Assembly: GCF_001591145.1 (NCBI RefSeq)
Contig: NZ_BCUF01000014.1
Coordinates: 43,981-107,980 of the forward strand
Reading direction: 5' to 3'
Source of the DNA: Vibrio harveyi NBRC 15634 = ATCC 14126 = KCTC 12724
GTDB lineage: Bacteria; Pseudomonadota; Gammaproteobacteria; Enterobacterales; Vibrionaceae
Length of the DNA stretch: 64,000 nucleotides
Both the position numbers and the translations under genes were made by a program. The notes beneath the pieces were generated by a model. The model saw only the letters and a program-made list of their open reading frames with translations. It was not told where the DNA came from and searched no databases. This document shows, piece after piece, positions 26,622 through 36,188 of this stretch (position 1 is the first letter of the stretch; each line of letters opens with the position of its first letter).

Positions 26622-28505
26622 ATGAAATTATCATTAAAACAAAAGCTAATTGGCGCAAGCCTCTCTGCTGTTGTTGTGATGGCAACAGCACTGACTTGGT
26701 TGTCGGCTGGTCAACTTCTTGATCAGACGCGTTCAGGTGTCTATTCACGAGCACAAAGCCTAAGTAACGCCGCTTCAGAAGGTATTTCTGACTGGGTGGC
26801 AATTCGTAAAGATATTGCGACGGCTTTCAACGACTACTCAACTGAGCAAGACGTTGTGCCTTTCCTACAACAAGCACGTAAAGCTGGTGGCTTTGACGAT
26901 ATCTTCTTAGGTACACCAGAAGGTGGTATGTATCGTTCTCATCCCGAGCGTAACCGTGCTGATTACGATCCTCGCACGCGTCCTTGGTACAAAGACGCAA
27001 ACGCAGCAGGCAAGCAAATCATCACAGAAGCTTACCAAGACGCTATCACTAACGCGCTATTGGTGACAATTGCTGAGCCAGTAATGAAAAACGGTAAGTT
27101 CATTGGTGTTGTCGGTGCAGATGTATTGATTGACCAGTTGATCAATGACGTCATCAGCCTAGACGCAGGTGACAATGCTCATGCAATGCTGATCGATATG
27201 AACGATGGCACTTTCCTTGCTCATCCAAATAAGAGCCTAACGCTTAAGCCAATCACCGACCTTTCTAAAGAATTTTCTAAAGATTCTATTGAGCGCGCAG
27301 CCAACTCTGGTGCGATTGAAAGTGCAACAATCAAAGGCAAAGAGAAGCTTTACTACTTCAGCAAGGTGCCTGGCACACATTGGATGTTTGCGATTGAAAT
27401 GGATCGTGCAACAGAAGAGGCAAGCCACGCTCAATTGCTACGAGAAATGCTGATCACCGCTGTGTTGATCACTATCGTCGTGATTGTTGCTGTTTCATGG
27501 CTAGTAGGTTTCTTGTTCCGCGATTTGGGTCGTGTTTCACAAGCATTGGAAGAAATTGCTTCTGGTGAAGGTGACTTGACGCAACGCCTAGAACCGCGCA
27601 GTGATGACGAAGTCGGCAAGCTGGCTGATAACTTCAACCGTTTTGTCGGCAATATGCACACGATGGTGACGAAACTAAGTCACGTATCGTCCGCACTGTC
27701 TGAGCAAGCTCGTACAACGGCACAGCAAGCCGAAGAACGTAGCCAGCGTATTTCTTACCAGCAAGACGAAATCAACATGGTGGCGACTGCGGTTAACGAA
27801 ATGGCGGCAGCGACACAAGAGATTGCTGGTAACGCGGACAACACAGCATCAAGCTCGGAAGAAGCGGTACAAGCATGTGTGCATGGCTCTGGTCAAGTAA
27901 CGCAAACGCAAGGTTCGATCCAAAACTTAGCGCAAGAAGTTCAAGTCGCGACCAACGTGATTCAAGAGCTAGAAGCGCACGGTAACGCGATTAATACGAT
28001 TCTTTCGACTATTCAAGGCATTGCCGAACAAACCAACTTACTGGCACTGAATGCGGCGATTGAAGCAGCACGTGCTGGTGAACAAGGTCGCGGTTTTGCG
28101 GTGGTTGCGGATGAAGTTCGTGTGTTGAGCCAACGTACTCACGCTTCAACGCAAGAGATTCAAGAAACCATCGAAATGCTACAAGGTACTACGGCGAAAG
28201 CGGTGGGTATTATGGATGACAGTCGTCGTCTAGCAGATACTAGCGTGGATGATGCAAACTCTGCGGCAGTTAGCCTGACGCAAATTCACTCTGCGGTAGA
28301 GCGAATCAGTGATATGGCAACTCAAATTGCTTCAGCAGCAGAAGAGCAAGCGTCAGTAACCACTGAGATTACTCGCAATACAGAGGGCATTCGTGACGTA
28401 TCGAATGAGCTTTCTGTGGAAGCGCACCAGGCAGCTGAACAAGCAGCGCACCTGTCTGAGCTTTCTCACGAGCTAGAACAAGAGATCAGACGCTTTAAGC
28501 TGTAA
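26622..28505 (+). CDS. Methyl-accepting chemotaxis protein with dCache ligand domain
   Basis: A 627-residue chemoreceptor: helix 1 (about residues 8-30), a periplasmic double-Cache domain (about 35-270; [20 protein letters not shown] is the ligand-pocket signature region), helix 2 (about 282-305), HAMP, and a cytoplasmic signalling hairpin with the invariant tip [20 protein letters not shown]. It ends EIRRFKL without a pentapeptide tether. The motif in the Cache domain (YXXXXRXWYXXA/D-like) is typical of amino-acid-sensing Vibrio receptors, but the ligand is not certain. Confidence 0.93.
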   Translation: MKLSLKQKLIGASLSAVVVMATALTWLSAGQLLDQTRSGVYSRAQSLSNAASEGISDWVAIRKDIATAFNDYSTEQDVVPFLQQARKAGGFDDIFLGTPEGGMYRSHPERNRADYDPRTRPWYKDANAAGKQIITEAYQDAITNALLVTIAEPVMKNGKFIGVVGADVLIDQLINDVISLDAGDNAHAMLIDMNDGTFLAHPNKSLTLKPITDLSKEFSKDSIERAANSGAIESATIKGKEKLYYFSKVPGTHWMFAIEMDRATEEASHAQLLREMLITAVLITIVVIVAVSWLVGFLFRDLGRVSQALEEIASGEGDLTQRLEPRSDDEVGKLADNFNRFVGNMHTMVTKLSHVSSALSEQARTTAQQAEERSQRISYQQDEINMVATAVNEMAAATQEIAGNADNTASSSEEAVQACVHGSGQVTQTQGSIQNLAQEVQVATNVIQELEAHGNAINTILSTIQGIAEQTNLLALNAAIEAARAGEQGRGFAVVADEVRVLSQRTHASTQEIQETIEMLQGTTAKAVGIMDDSRRLADTSVDDANSAAVSLTQIHSAVERISDMATQIASAAEEQASVTTEITRNTEGIRDVSNELSVEAHQAAEQAAHLSELSHELEQEIRRFKL

Positions 28506-28522
28506 GCTTTTGTTGTTTTGAA

Positions 28523-28552
28523 TAAAAAGGAGCCATATGGCTCCTTTTTTGT
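28523..28552 (+). terminator. Rho-independent terminator
   Basis: Stem AAAAGGAGCC/GGCTCCTTTT with further Ts, about 20 bases past the chemoreceptor stop. Confidence 0.88.
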
Positions 28553-28576
28553 TGCTCAAAGATAACGTAAGCCGAA

Positions 28577-29308
28577 TTACAACCACAGGCTACTGATAGG
28601 TTGCTCTGGGTTATAATGATGGGCAATTTGGGCTTGCAGCAGCTCTGCTGTAGCAATAGCATCGGTTAGAGCATGGTGCGGTGTATAGTCTGGTAAGCCA
28701 TAACGACGGCGAGACTGGGCTAAGCGTAATGATTTTGGCTTATTGCCCTTTAGCTTGTTCCAAAGGCCGCCCGCTGCTTTTTGTTGAATGTTTTCTTCAA
28801 TTTGCAACGTATCAAGAACTGGAAACTCAATACCTTCGCCAATACGAGAGCGCAGTGCTTGGTCGAGAAACTCACGCTCGATACGGCGGTAATGTACCAC
28901 TACAATCTTACCCGCTAAGCTTTCTAGCAAGGGAGCGAGGATTTCACCCAGATCGGGAGCGTCAATCAGTTCACTGTGAGTGATACCATGAATGATGACT
29001 GATTCTTCATCGAGTTTTTCCTGTGGTCGCACCTTCCAGTGCTTTGCTTGGCGTAGGAAAATTCGATTGAGATCGAACGGCACCAAACCAATGGTGATGA
29101 TGCCGTTTTTTTGTGGGTTCAAACCAGTAGTCTCAAAATCAAGCGCAACGAACTCCACTTGGGATAGTGGCGTCTCAGGTGCTGGCAGCGCTTTACCGTA
29201 AAAGGCGACTAAGCGTTCATCAGTGGCACGCTCAAGTTTCTGCTGAAACTTCACTGGCCACTGAATACTCGGCTTTTGAAATAACTTCTTTATCACTTCA
29301 CGCCTCAC
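28577..29308 (-). CDS. DEDDh 3'-5' exonuclease (DnaQ/epsilon-like)
   Basis: A 243-residue cytoplasmic nuclease of the DnaQ superfamily. ExoI motif FVALDFETTGLNPQKNGI supplies Asp/Glu, ExoII is near IVVVHYRRIEREFLDQAL, and ExoIII HHALTDAIATAELL supplies the catalytic His and Asp. A preceding basic segment (about residues 1-50) has no known role. It overlaps the upstream DUF294 gene by four bases, so the two proteins are made together. It is not the replicative epsilon subunit by length or context. Confidence 0.88.
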   Translation of the reverse strand: MRREVIKKLFQKPSIQWPVKFQQKLERATDERLVAFYGKALPAPETPLSQVEFVALDFETTGLNPQKNGIITIGLVPFDLNRIFLRQAKHWKVRPQEKLDEESVIIHGITHSELIDAPDLGEILAPLLESLAGKIVVVHYRRIEREFLDQALRSRIGEGIEFPVLDTLQIEENIQQKAAGGLWNKLKGNKPKSLRLAQSRRRYGLPDYTPHHALTDAIATAELLQAQIAHHYNPEQPISSLWL

Positions 29309-31194
29309 TTAAACTTGTTACTAGCCTGATAGCGGAACTTAAGGAAGTTCTGACCATTACTTAGGATCTGGAACGCATCTTTCAAATTACGACGTTCAAA
29401 ATCCGACAAGTTTTCAGGCTCAATGTTGTTGTCTGGTTCAATACCTAACTCAACATCAATTGCTTGGTGGCGGATACGCACCATTGAGATGAACTCCATG
29501 GCGTCTTTAAGATCTTGCGCGCGACCTTTTGGTAAGATGCCAGCATCAATGATGTCATCGAGACGCTCAAATGAATTCTGTGCACGTGAGCCTACCGCCA
29601 GAGAATGAACGCGGATCAGATCGACCAATGGCGCAGTACCACGGCGTTTCAAGTTGATTGAGTTTTTATGCTGACCGTCTTTTTCCATCACAAAGTCTTT
29701 GAAGAAGCCAAGTGGTGGAGTTCGATTTAATGCGTTACGTGCCAAGCAGGCTAGGAAGCGATTGTTCTTGCGGGCACGACGTACGATGAAGCTGGTGAGC
29801 TGCTCTGCCCATTTTAAGCGGCCGTAAACCCCATCTAAATCAAAGAAGATGGATGCATTGAGTAGCGCTTTTGGATTGGGGTCATCAATCCAATCGGCAA
29901 AGCATTCTTCCCATTGTGAGCGGGTCATTCGCCACATCGGGTTGGTCGCCATAATGTCGCCAGTACAGTACTTGTAACCGCATACGTTCAAACCATCACT
30001 GACATATTGTGCGAGAGCCTCAAAGTATTTACCGTGTTTCTCTTCTTTGTAGGTGTCGTCTAGGATGATTGCATTGTCTTGGTCAGTGACCAGCAACTGT
30101 TCGTCGCGCCCCATTGAACCAAGAGCAAGGAAGCAATAAGGGATAGGAGGTGGACCGAGTTCTTCTTCTGCCATTTCTAAAAGGCGTTGCTTAAAGCTGC
30201 GACCGATCACCGACATCGCGCTGCCCACCATGTGTGAGTTGGCGTCTTCGTTGACCAAGCGAACAAAACTGCTCTTTACTTCTTCTGCCACAATCGCTAA
30301 ATCTTCGATGCTTTGCTGCTGGAAGATACTACTGACCAGCAACAGTGAGTTTTGCGATTCATAACGTACAATATCGGTAGCTTCGATAATACCAATCGGC
30401 ATTTGATCTTTAACCACTGGCAAATGATGCACGTTGTAGCGCAACATGGTCAGCATGGCTTCATATACGTATGCGTTATGATCGAGTGAGATAACCTCAG
30501 TGGTCATCACCGTGGAGACATCGTCTTGCGGTGATAAGCCTTCGGCTAAAACTCGGGTACACAAATCACGGTCGGTAATGATACCTAGCACCGGAGATTG
30601 TGGGTCTTCTTCGTCCAGCACAAAGTCTGGGTCCACAATCAACAATGAAGAAACATTGTCTTGCGCCATCAATTGCGCGGCTTCTTGGATCGTCTGTCCA
30701 CGTTCAATCGTCGGTGCGTCACGGGTTAATAAGGTTTTGACCTTAGAAGTGGTTAGGTCATTGGCATCGTTGTTTTCTGACACTGCTTGGCGTAAACGAG
30801 CACTGTTCTCTACTTCAACAAAATCAGCGAATGAGTCGAAGTTATCATACAGTTCTTGGAAAATGTCTTGAGGAATGCAGTAGAGTAGGGAATCTTCTAT
30901 CGCTTTTACTGGGAAGCGAACTTTGTTGTTGGTCAGAAGCCCCATTTGACCAAAAAGGTCACCCTCGTCGAGTCGGTTGTAAAGTTCACCTTTGCGTCGA
31001 TAGACCTCAACCACGCCACTACGAACCATGTATAGATCGTGGATCTGGTCGCCGAAATGAATGACGGGAGTATCTTGACGATAGTATGAGATTTCGATGT
31101 TCTCGGTCACTTTGGTGAGCGTTTCTTCCGGAAGCTCGTTGAATGGGGGATACTTGGCGAGAAAGTTATATATCTCGAGAAGTTCTGCTTCCAT
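29305..31194 (-). CDS. cNMP-binding/CBS/DUF294 putative nucleotidyltransferase
   Basis: A 629-residue modular protein. Residues about 15-130 form a cyclic-nucleotide-binding domain (DGDLFGQMGLL-type pocket: LDEGDLFGQMGLLTNNKVRF). Two CBS domains follow (about 155-280), then a DUF294/GlnD-like nucleotidyltransferase region with GSMGRDEQLLVTDQDNAII, carrying the GS...D.D metal motif, and a C-terminal DUF294_C helical part. No substrate is established for this family. Translational coupling to a DEDDh exonuclease suggests that the two act together, perhaps adding and removing nucleotides under ligand control (inference). Confidence 0.85.
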   Translation of the reverse strand: MEAELLEIYNFLAKYPPFNELPEETLTKVTENIEISYYRQDTPVIHFGDQIHDLYMVRSGVVEVYRRKGELYNRLDEGDLFGQMGLLTNNKVRFPVKAIEDSLLYCIPQDIFQELYDNFDSFADFVEVENSARLRQAVSENNDANDLTTSKVKTLLTRDAPTIERGQTIQEAAQLMAQDNVSSLLIVDPDFVLDEEDPQSPVLGIITDRDLCTRVLAEGLSPQDDVSTVMTTEVISLDHNAYVYEAMLTMLRYNVHHLPVVKDQMPIGIIEATDIVRYESQNSLLLVSSIFQQQSIEDLAIVAEEVKSSFVRLVNEDANSHMVGSAMSVIGRSFKQRLLEMAEEELGPPPIPYCFLALGSMGRDEQLLVTDQDNAIILDDTYKEEKHGKYFEALAQYVSDGLNVCGYKYCTGDIMATNPMWRMTRSQWEECFADWIDDPNPKALLNASIFFDLDGVYGRLKWAEQLTSFIVRRARKNNRFLACLARNALNRTPPLGFFKDFVMEKDGQHKNSINLKRRGTAPLVDLIRVHSLAVGSRAQNSFERLDDIIDAGILPKGRAQDLKDAMEFISMVRIRHQAIDVELGIEPDNNIEPENLSDFERRNLKDAFQILSNGQNFLKFRYQASNKFK

Positions 31195-31250
31195 TAAGGT
31201 GCCTTTTGGTTTGCAAGTGATAGGGTAATCTTAACTTAGTTTTAAAACAG

Positions 31251-31353
31251 AATCTTATCGGATCACTGTTTTTCGTGCGCAATGATAAGATTCGGACAAG
31301 TCGCACGGCAAATCGTCATCAATTCGGCTACGCTGTCATCAAGATGCCGAATT
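31251..31353. promoter_or_regulatory. Two consecutive inverted repeats in a divergent promoter region
   Basis: AATCTTATC (31251-31259) pairs with GATAAGATT (31284-31292), and AATTCGGC (31321-31328) pairs with GCCGAATT (31346-31353). They lie between the DUF294 gene and the outer-membrane barrel gene. Confidence 0.35.
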
Positions 31354-31414
31354 AAATCAATACAATGGGCGTATTAAAGAAGAGTTTTGGATGACACTCA
31401 TGGAAGGAAGTAGA

Positions 31415-32056
31415 ATGGTAAGACTATTATTCGCTGCACCTCTTGTAGCATTACCACTAATGAGCGTTGCCTCAGAGTCAGAACAGGTCGAGAAGTTTGG
31501 TTACGAGCACATTAATTTAGACATTGGTGCCGGGACAACGAATGAAGAGTGGCTCGATAATTCTAACGCTACCACTCTAGGGCTTGGCGGTAATTACCTA
31601 TTTACCGATAACTGGCTGTTTAACGTTGACTACTCGGCGCAATTTTTCCACCCAGACAATTTCACTTTGCGTATTGACCGTTTGTTGTTCGGTGGTGGTT
31701 ATCGTTATGGCGTCAACGAGAAGTTTGATATCTACGGGATTTATGGGCTTGGCGCAATTAAAGCCAAAGCGACTGATGATAAAACCGACCGTACACTGTC
31801 CTCGGATAGCGAGTTTATTCAAGGCGTCACGTTTGGCGCAAATTACCTATTTAGTGAAAAGTTAATGGGGACGGCAGAAGTGCACTTGAATCGAAGTGAT
31901 ATCGTCGACGAGAACAACTATAAGATTGCCTTTAACTACCAATGGCATCGCGTGATTGGTACCGGTCTTTATTACCAGTTCCGTGACACCGATTATCAAG
32001 GTCAACCGTCAGATCACATCAATGAAGTTGGAATTAGCTTTAAGTTTGTGTATTAG
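31415..32056 (+). CDS. Outer-membrane beta-barrel protein (OmpA_N/OMP_b-brl-like)
   Basis: A 213-residue protein with a signal peptide (about 1-20, ending SVAS) and alternating amphipathic strands rich in Tyr/Phe/Asn (LGLGGNYLFTDNWLFNVDYS; FGGGYRYGVNEKFDIYGIYG). It ends in the aromatic barrel signature FKFVY, as expected of an eight-stranded outer-membrane barrel. The ATG at 31415 has AAGGAAG upstream and gives the best signal peptide. The function is unknown; it may be a small porin or adhesin-like protein. Confidence 0.82.
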   Translation: MVRLLFAAPLVALPLMSVASESEQVEKFGYEHINLDIGAGTTNEEWLDNSNATTLGLGGNYLFTDNWLFNVDYSAQFFHPDNFTLRIDRLLFGGGYRYGVNEKFDIYGIYGLGAIKAKATDDKTDRTLSSDSEFIQGVTFGANYLFSEKLMGTAEVHLNRSDIVDENNYKIAFNYQWHRVIGTGLYYQFRDTDYQGQPSDHINEVGISFKFVY

Positions 32057-32109
32057 TTCATAGGAGTGTAGCGCCACCTTGTATAGTGGCGTTTCAACAA
32101 GCGGTAGAA

Positions 32110-32143
32110 TCAAAAAAGGTCAGCGAGTGCTGACCTTTTTAAT
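32110..32143. terminator. Bidirectional terminator between the barrel gene and aspC
   Basis: Stem AAAAAGGTCAGC/GCTGACCTTTTT serves both convergent genes, with T-runs on each strand. Confidence 0.85.
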
Positions 32144-32161
32144 TTGTGACTTTCGACGCGA

Positions 32162-33352
32162 TTACAGAACCGCAGCGATGCCTTTACATAGAGGACCCAT
32201 GTTTGCTTTTGTCATACCTGCAACGCTGATACGACCTGAGCCTACGATATAGATACCGAACTCTTCTTTTAGACGGTTTACTTGCTCTTTGGATAGACCA
32301 GAGAACGAGAACATACCGTTTTGGCGCTCGATGAAGCTGAAGTCAGCATCCACACCTTCTGCCTTAAGAGTAGCAACGAATAGTTCACGCATCTCTTGGA
32401 TTCGGTCACGCATTTCCGCTACTTCCGCTTCCCATTCTGCGCGCAGGTCTGCGTCACCAAGAATGTGAGTCACAACAGCGCTACCGTGCGCTGGTGGGTT
32501 AGAGTAGATAGAACGGATGATGGCTTTTACTTGTGAGAACGCCGTTGTTGCAACGTCTTCTGATTCAGCAACCAGAGTGAATGCACCAACACGCTCATTG
32601 TATAGACCGAAGTTCTTAGAGAAAGAACTCGCGACTAGGATTTCTTTGTTGTACTTAGCGAAAGTACGAAGACCTGCTGCATCTTCTTCTACACCTTTAG
32701 CAAAGCCTTGGTATGCGAAGTCGAATAGAGGAAGCAGTTTTTTCTCTGCAACCAGCTTAGCCAGCGTTTCCCACTCTTCAGCTGTTGGATCGATACCTGT
32801 AGGGTTGTGACAGCAGCCATGCAGAAGAACAACGTCACCTTCAGATGCACCTTGCAGGTCGTCAACCATAGCAGCGAAGTCTTTATCTTTGGTTTCTGCG
32901 TTGTAGTAGCTGTATTGTGCTGTTTCGATACCAGCTGCAGTGAATACGCCGTTGTGGTTTGCCCAAGTAGGGTTGCTGATCCAGATCTTCACATCACCAA
33001 GCTGACGCTTAATGAACTCACCTGCTACACGTAGAGCACCTGTGCCACCTGGTGCTTGTGCTGTTTTAGCACGCTTGCCAGCAACAATTTCCGCGTCTGC
33101 ACCGAAAAGCAGTTTTTGTACTGCTAGACCGTATTCTGCTGTACCTTCGATTGTTAGGTAAGATTTGGTTTTTTCAGTTTCAATCAGTGCGGCTTCGGCT
33201 TTTTTAACAGTCGCAAGAACAGGGGTTTCACCTTGTTCGTTCTTGTAAATACCAACGCCTAGGTTAATTTTTTCGGCGCGAGCATCTTTTTTAAACTCTT
33301 CAGTAAGTCCAAGAATAGGGTCAGCCGGAGCGGCAACTACTTTTTCAAACAT
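32162..33352 (-). CDS. aspC: Aspartate/aromatic aminotransferase
   Basis: A 396-residue cytoplasmic PLP enzyme of the AspC/TyrB subgroup, very similar in recalled sequence to E. coli AspC throughout (starting [16 protein letters not shown]). [23 protein letters not shown] and the PLP lysine in [15 protein letters not shown] are intact. It interconverts aspartate and 2-oxoglutarate with oxaloacetate and glutamate, and may also use aromatic amino acids. The ATG at 33352 matches the family; the frame has an upstream ATG at 33406. Confidence 0.95.
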   Translation of the reverse strand: MFEKVVAAPADPILGLTEEFKKDARAEKINLGVGIYKNEQGETPVLATVKKAEAALIETEKTKSYLTIEGTAEYGLAVQKLLFGADAEIVAGKRAKTAQAPGGTGALRVAGEFIKRQLGDVKIWISNPTWANHNGVFTAAGIETAQYSYYNAETKDKDFAAMVDDLQGASEGDVVLLHGCCHNPTGIDPTAEEWETLAKLVAEKKLLPLFDFAYQGFAKGVEEDAAGLRTFAKYNKEILVASSFSKNFGLYNERVGAFTLVAESEDVATTAFSQVKAIIRSIYSNPPAHGSAVVTHILGDADLRAEWEAEVAEMRDRIQEMRELFVATLKAEGVDADFSFIERQNGMFSFSGLSKEQVNRLKEEFGIYIVGSGRISVAGMTKANMGPLCKGIAAVL

Positions 33353-33491
33353 AATCTTCATCCATGTTAATCGAAGGGGTCTGCTGACATTTATACCTTT
33401 CAGCAATATTCGTTACAACAGTTAGTGATAAGAAAACTTAAAAAAGTTTTGATTTGAAACAGAAATCTAACATAACGGAGGCTTTTGATAT

Positions 33492-33525
33492 AAAAACCCC
33501 TCTTAACAAGCGTTTTAAGAGGGGG
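33492..33525 (-). terminator. Rho-independent terminator of the HD-GYP gene
   Basis: Stem CCCCTCTTAA/TTAAGAGGGG; on the minus strand it is followed by TTTTTAT. It lies 10 bases past the stop. Confidence 0.88.
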
Positions 33526-33533
33526 ATAATTGG

Positions 33534-35000
33534 CTAAGCGGCGATGTTTTGCTCATCTTGATATTGATGTGCGATATGTTGAAATTCGGTTTCAACTGCA
33601 AGAAATGCATCGACGATTTGAGGATCGAAATGTTTGCCTTTACCCTCTAGGATGATGGCTTTCGCCTTGTCATGGCTGAAAGCAGGCTTATATACACGCT
33701 TAGAAATAAGAGCGTCATACACATCTGCTAATGCCATTAAACGACCGGATAAAGGGATGTTCTCGCCGCTTAATTGATTTGGATAGCCACTACCATCCCA
33801 CTTTTCATGGTGTGTTAGGGCAATCTCTTTAGCAACGCGCAAAAACGAACTACTTCCTAGCTGTTTTTCAGCAATTGACAGCGCTTCGGCACCAATTTGT
33901 GCATGTCCTTTCATGATCTCAAACTCTCCATCGGTCAGTTTTCCCGGTTTTAGTAACACGCTATCTGGTACACCGACTTTTCCGACGTCATGCAGCGGCG
34001 CCGATTTGTAAAGTAGTTCGATATAATTTGGAGTCAGTAATGAACAATGTTGTTCAAATTGGCTTAAATGTTCAGCCAATACTTTTACATATTGTTGCGT
34101 GCGCATAATGTGCGCACCGGTTTCATTATCACGTGATTCAGCCAATGCCGACAAACTGACAATGGCAACATCTCGCGTGGCTTTGACCTCATCTTGCGAA
34201 ACTTGCAAACTGTCGAGCATTTGGTTAGTTAAACAGGCCATCGAGCCAAGCTCATCATGTTGGAAAACTGGTAAACGTTGCGCAATTTTCCCTTGTGTCA
34301 CTTCCAGCAAAGCTTGCTCTTGGCTAAACAAGATTTTTTGCATCAAGCGAGTCCAAAGCACCATAATCGCGATTACATAGCCTCCGACGACAAGTGCGAT
34401 GTAAACCAACTCTTTAATGAAGCTGATTTTGCCTAGCCCATTGGTGATTTGCTCTGGGTTTTGCTCCAACCAATAAATGTCTTTGACTGCGACCATGGTC
34501 AAAATGGTGGTCAAGGTGATGAGCAAGGCGATCATCATGCCTATCATTTGTTTCACCATGGATTGGCGCTGACCTGATAACGCAAAGCCAAATTGGTTTT
34601 GTTGACGTAGGTTGTCAAATTGAACCAGCTTGCTTTGCAGTTGCAAGATAGAACCAGTTAAAAAGCCAAAGAGCGCCATACCAAACAACACTTTCACATT
34701 GCTGTCGAAGGTAAAGTCGTATTGAAGGTTATAGTACGCAGCAAAAGGAATACTTACAGCGGTAAACAACACAGTATCAAGCTTGGCTTGTCGGTTTTGT
34801 GCAATCAAAGGATGTGAGACAAGAATAAAGTGGCGAACAAGATAGAGGAACGTAAAAACCACCGCGCAATGTAAGATCACTTCGTATACGCTCAGCGTGC
34901 TGAGCATCGGGCAGACGCGTCCACCGTATGTGCCAAAAAAGAACGCCGCAGCTAGGTAAAGTTGGAATGTAAGTGGTGCATTGTAGTTAGTATTCACCAT
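33534..35000 (-). CDS. Membrane HD-GYP domain protein (probable c-di-GMP phosphodiesterase)
   Basis: A 488-residue protein with several N-terminal membrane helices (about residues 8-210), a HAMP-like linker (QGKIAQRLPVFQHDELG) and a C-terminal HD-GYP domain. The HD dyad is in LHDVGKVGVPD, the metal ligands in HHEKWDGSGYP (the GYP signature with preceding His residues), with NETGAHIMRTQQYV before. Such enzymes hydrolyse c-di-GMP to pGpG/GMP, favouring motility. The ATG at 35000 has AAAGGA five bases upstream; an ATG at 35030 is less likely. Confidence 0.9.
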   Translation of the reverse strand: MVNTNYNAPLTFQLYLAAAFFFGTYGGRVCPMLSTLSVYEVILHCAVVFTFLYLVRHFILVSHPLIAQNRQAKLDTVLFTAVSIPFAAYYNLQYDFTFDSNVKVLFGMALFGFLTGSILQLQSKLVQFDNLRQQNQFGFALSGQRQSMVKQMIGMMIALLITLTTILTMVAVKDIYWLEQNPEQITNGLGKISFIKELVYIALVVGGYVIAIMVLWTRLMQKILFSQEQALLEVTQGKIAQRLPVFQHDELGSMACLTNQMLDSLQVSQDEVKATRDVAIVSLSALAESRDNETGAHIMRTQQYVKVLAEHLSQFEQHCSLLTPNYIELLYKSAPLHDVGKVGVPDSVLLKPGKLTDGEFEIMKGHAQIGAEALSIAEKQLGSSSFLRVAKEIALTHHEKWDGSGYPNQLSGENIPLSGRLMALADVYDALISKRVYKPAFSHDKAKAIILEGKGKHFDPQIVDAFLAVETEFQHIAHQYQDEQNIAA

Positions 35001-35162
35001 GGTTATCCTTTTTGGGACAAATCTCAGCATCGTTTTCTCTATTAGTTGAGCAAGAAGAGAGAGGTACTGTGGAATTGATGTCTGTTGATTGATCTGTCAC
35101 TAGTAAAATCGAGACCTGAAATTTTATCGATAGATTCTTATAAATGATAGAAATTTGTTCTG

Positions 35163-35462
35163 TATATGCTCAAGTAACCTTGAGATGCTTGCTTTAGCGA
35201 GGATGGCTTGGTTTGAAGGTGAGGCAACAATTTGAAGATCTAGGGGTTCTAATTCGAAAATTGTTAAAGAAGCATGTGAACTAAAGCAACTCGCTCTTCG
35301 GGAGCCTGTCACTGAAGTACGTTCTTTGCTAACTAAATAGCATCGTGAAACAACTTGGATATAGCTTGCAATTCCGCTTCGCTGTTTTCCTTGCTGTCTT
35401 TTGGTAAAGAGGGAATAGTGACAATACTCTGAATCTAGCATCTTGAAGTGACATTGATATAG
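35163..35462. repeat. ERIC-like interspersed repeat, copy A (composite)
   Basis: The right-hand part (about 35275-35462) aligns with copy B below, including TATTCCGCT-like and GCATCTTGAAGT segments. The outer ends TATATGCTCAAGTAACCTTGA and the reverse complement of GCATCTTGAAGTGACATTG are inverted-repeat-like. The extra 110 bases on the left look like a second, decayed half-element. The GCATCTTGAAGT...GGTATA end resembles the right end of ERIC/IRU elements as I remember them. Confidence 0.6.
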
Positions 35463-35474
35463 CGAAGGATTTAC

Positions 35475-35503
35475 AAAAAAGCCCCGCTATGGCGAGGCTT
35501 GGT
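35475..35503 (-). terminator. Rho-independent terminator
   Basis: Stem AGCCTCGCCA/TAGCGGGGCT on the minus strand, followed by TTTTTT. It is about 30 bases past the stop of the 99-codon gene. Confidence 0.8.
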
Positions 35504-35533
35504 CTCAATCATCGACATGAAAAAGGGTAGGAA

Positions 35534-35833
35534 TTACTTTTTCAAATCCATTTGTGATTCATGTGCATTCGTTTCGATGTCTGGGTTAGAAGACAGTTTG
35601 CCTGTTGCCCAATCGTTCATGTGCTTAAGGATAGCTTTCAATGCATGTTTTTCTGTTGGTGCTTCAGCGGATTCTACTTCGATTTTTTGTTTAGGATGAG
35701 AACCCGTTGCGTCTTCAGCAACGTGCAACCAATCTGGGTGCCAGTAGTAAGGCTGACCTGATGTTGTACTCCAAGAGTGAACACCATTAGATTCGCCTTT
35801 GTATTGAATGTCGTTTTCGTTGTATTTCGTCAT
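35534..35833 (-). CDS. Small protein with YYWHPDWLH motif, paralogue 1
   Basis: A 99-residue soluble protein without signal peptide or membrane segment. The core YKGESNGVHSWSTTSG then QPYYWHPDWLHVAEDA is shared with the gene at 36189-36419. The C-terminal tail is acidic and polar (DIETNAHESQMDLKK) and longer than in the paralogue. I do not recognise the family. The density of Trp/Tyr/His residues in the core suggests a ligand- or metal-binding surface (inference). The two genes share orientation and are separated by an ERIC-like repeat, and each appears independently transcribed. Confidence 0.75.
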   Translation of the reverse strand: MTKYNENDIQYKGESNGVHSWSTTSGQPYYWHPDWLHVAEDATGSHPKQKIEVESAEAPTEKHALKAILKHMNDWATGKLSSNPDIETNAHESQMDLKK

Positions 35834-36024
35834 TATTATCGTCTCTCATAGTCATGAGTTGAGGTGTGCGTCACCATTACTCTATAAATGTAACAGATGC
35901 CATCGGAATTAATGTGACTGCTATCTATTTATCTTGTTGATAAATGATCCATTCCGTTGCACAGCTCTCATTCAGATATATTTGTTGATCCCACCTAGCA
36001 ATAACCACCTGAAAAATAGGTATT

Positions 36025-36182
36025 TATGCCCAAGTAACCTCGCCCTTTGGGAGCGTGTCGTTGATTCGATCTCTGAGTCAAACAACTTGGAAAGAGCTAA
36101 CTATTCCGCTGCGGTTGTTCTCCTTGACCTCGAATCAATGACAGCGCACTGAATCCTGCATCTTGAAGTCACTTGGGTATAA
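36025..36182. repeat. ERIC-like interspersed repeat, copy B
   Basis: About 158 bases with imperfect inverted ends: left TATGCCCAAGTAACCTCG, and right GCATCTTGAAGTCACTTG continuing GGTATA. It aligns along its length with the right part of copy A. It fills most of the gap between the two small paralogous genes. Confidence 0.65.
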
Positions 36183-36188
36183 TCAATA

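Noticed and set aside
35124..35441. A 105-codon minus-strand open frame
   Set aside because: It lies almost wholly inside ERIC-like repeat copy A, has no ribosome site and no recognisable protein features.
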